Positions 6,024 to 6,181 of a stretch of 6,181 nt of DNA are shown here, in pieces (positions within the stretch are counted from its first letter, which is position 1; every line of letters starts with the position of its first letter). The translations under genes and the position numbers were made by a program. The notes beneath the pieces were generated by a model that did no database searches, had not been told where the DNA came from, and saw nothing but the letters and a program-made list of their open reading frames with translations. The stretch lies in the NCBI GenBank assembly GCA_021156245.1, contig JAJNBO010000174.1, positions 1 to 6,181 on the forward strand, given 5' to 3'. The DNA comes from Ramlibacter sp. GTDB lineage: Bacteria > Pseudomonadota > Gammaproteobacteria > Burkholderiales > Burkholderiaceae_C.

Positions 6024-6181
6024 ATGACCAGATATTCCCGGATCACGGGCACCGGCAGCTACCTGCCGCCGAAGCGCGTGACCAATGCGGAGCTGGCGGC
6101 CCAGCTCGCCGCCGACGGTGTCGAAACCTCCGACCAGTGGATCGTGGAGCGCACCGGCATCCGCGCGCGCCATTTCGCCGA
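6024..6181 (+). CDS. fabH: 3-oxoacyl-ACP synthase III FabH, N-terminal fragment (3' truncated by window edge)
   Basis: FabH condenses acetyl-CoA with malonyl-ACP to start fatty-acid chains. The 52 complete codons visible open with a strand typical of the family, [20 protein letters not shown] (4-23). The [15 protein letters not shown] stretch (36-50) then matches the highly conserved FabH block SDEWIxxRTGIxxRR. The catalytic Cys, His and Asn lie beyond the window. The ATG at 6024 follows the plsX stop codon by five bases, with a weak GAGAAG (6017-6022) overlapping that stop. The neighbouring plsX supports the assignment, since plsX-fabH is a conserved pair feeding phospholipid and fatty-acid synthesis. 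Expected next genes, outside the window, are fabD, fabG and acpP. Confidence 0.95.
   Translation, partial: MTRYSRITGTGSYLPPKRVTNAELAAQLAADGVETSDQWIVERTGIRARHFA

Noticed and set aside
1..6181. Search for IS ends, integrase sites, CRISPR repeats, tRNA or rRNA genes and a new multi-gene system
   Set aside because: No such structure is visible; nearly every base is accounted for by conserved housekeeping genes.

Overview
The window is a compact, GC-rich housekeeping stretch from a proteobacterium. The strong GC bias at third codon positions, the gene order and the protein flavour (a single-domain S49 peptidase with the ASAAYY active-site motif, a short RsmI-like methylase next to Maf, a Rieske protein with a GPC-x-GG tail) suggest a betaproteobacterium of the order Burkholderiales, perhaps Comamonadaceae. 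That placement is inference from protein resemblance, not from a marker gene. I see no mobile element, CRISPR array, tRNA, rRNA or obvious defence or secondary-metabolite system.

Layout. (1) Positions 1-2572, plus strand: the 3' part of rluC (23S rRNA pseudouridine synthase), a HAD-family phosphatase, a small Rieske [2Fe-2S] protein and a membrane-anchored S49 (SppA-type) peptidase. The genes overlap or are one base apart, so they look like one transcript. (2) Positions 2597-3960, minus strand: maf (YceF-type nucleotide pyrophosphatase) followed by an RsmI-like SAM-dependent methylase, joined by an ATGA overlap. This pair converges on the S49 gene with only 24 bases between. (3) From 3987 on, plus strand: yceD (DUF177), rpmF (ribosomal protein L32), plsX (phosphate acyltransferase) and the start of fabH (ketoacyl-ACP synthase III), which runs off the end of the window.

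The order rluC ... maf/yceF (reverse) - yceD - rpmF - plsX - fabH is the same backbone known from Escherichia coli. Here four extra genes (HAD, Rieske, S49, methylase) lie between rluC and maf. The themes are rRNA modification and ribosome production (rluC, yceD, rpmF, possibly the methylase) beside entry into phospholipid and fatty-acid synthesis (plsX, fabH).

The most interesting local signals are regulatory. yceD and plsX both lack a Shine-Dalgarno sequence and have a -10-like hexamer placed so that transcription would begin at or within a base of the start codon, suggesting leaderless mRNAs. rpmF, by contrast, has a perfect TATAAT, a leader of about 115 nt and a strong Shine-Dalgarno sequence, and is followed by a strong GC hairpin that could uncouple it from plsX. 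The least understood genes are the RsmI-like methylase and the small Rieske protein.
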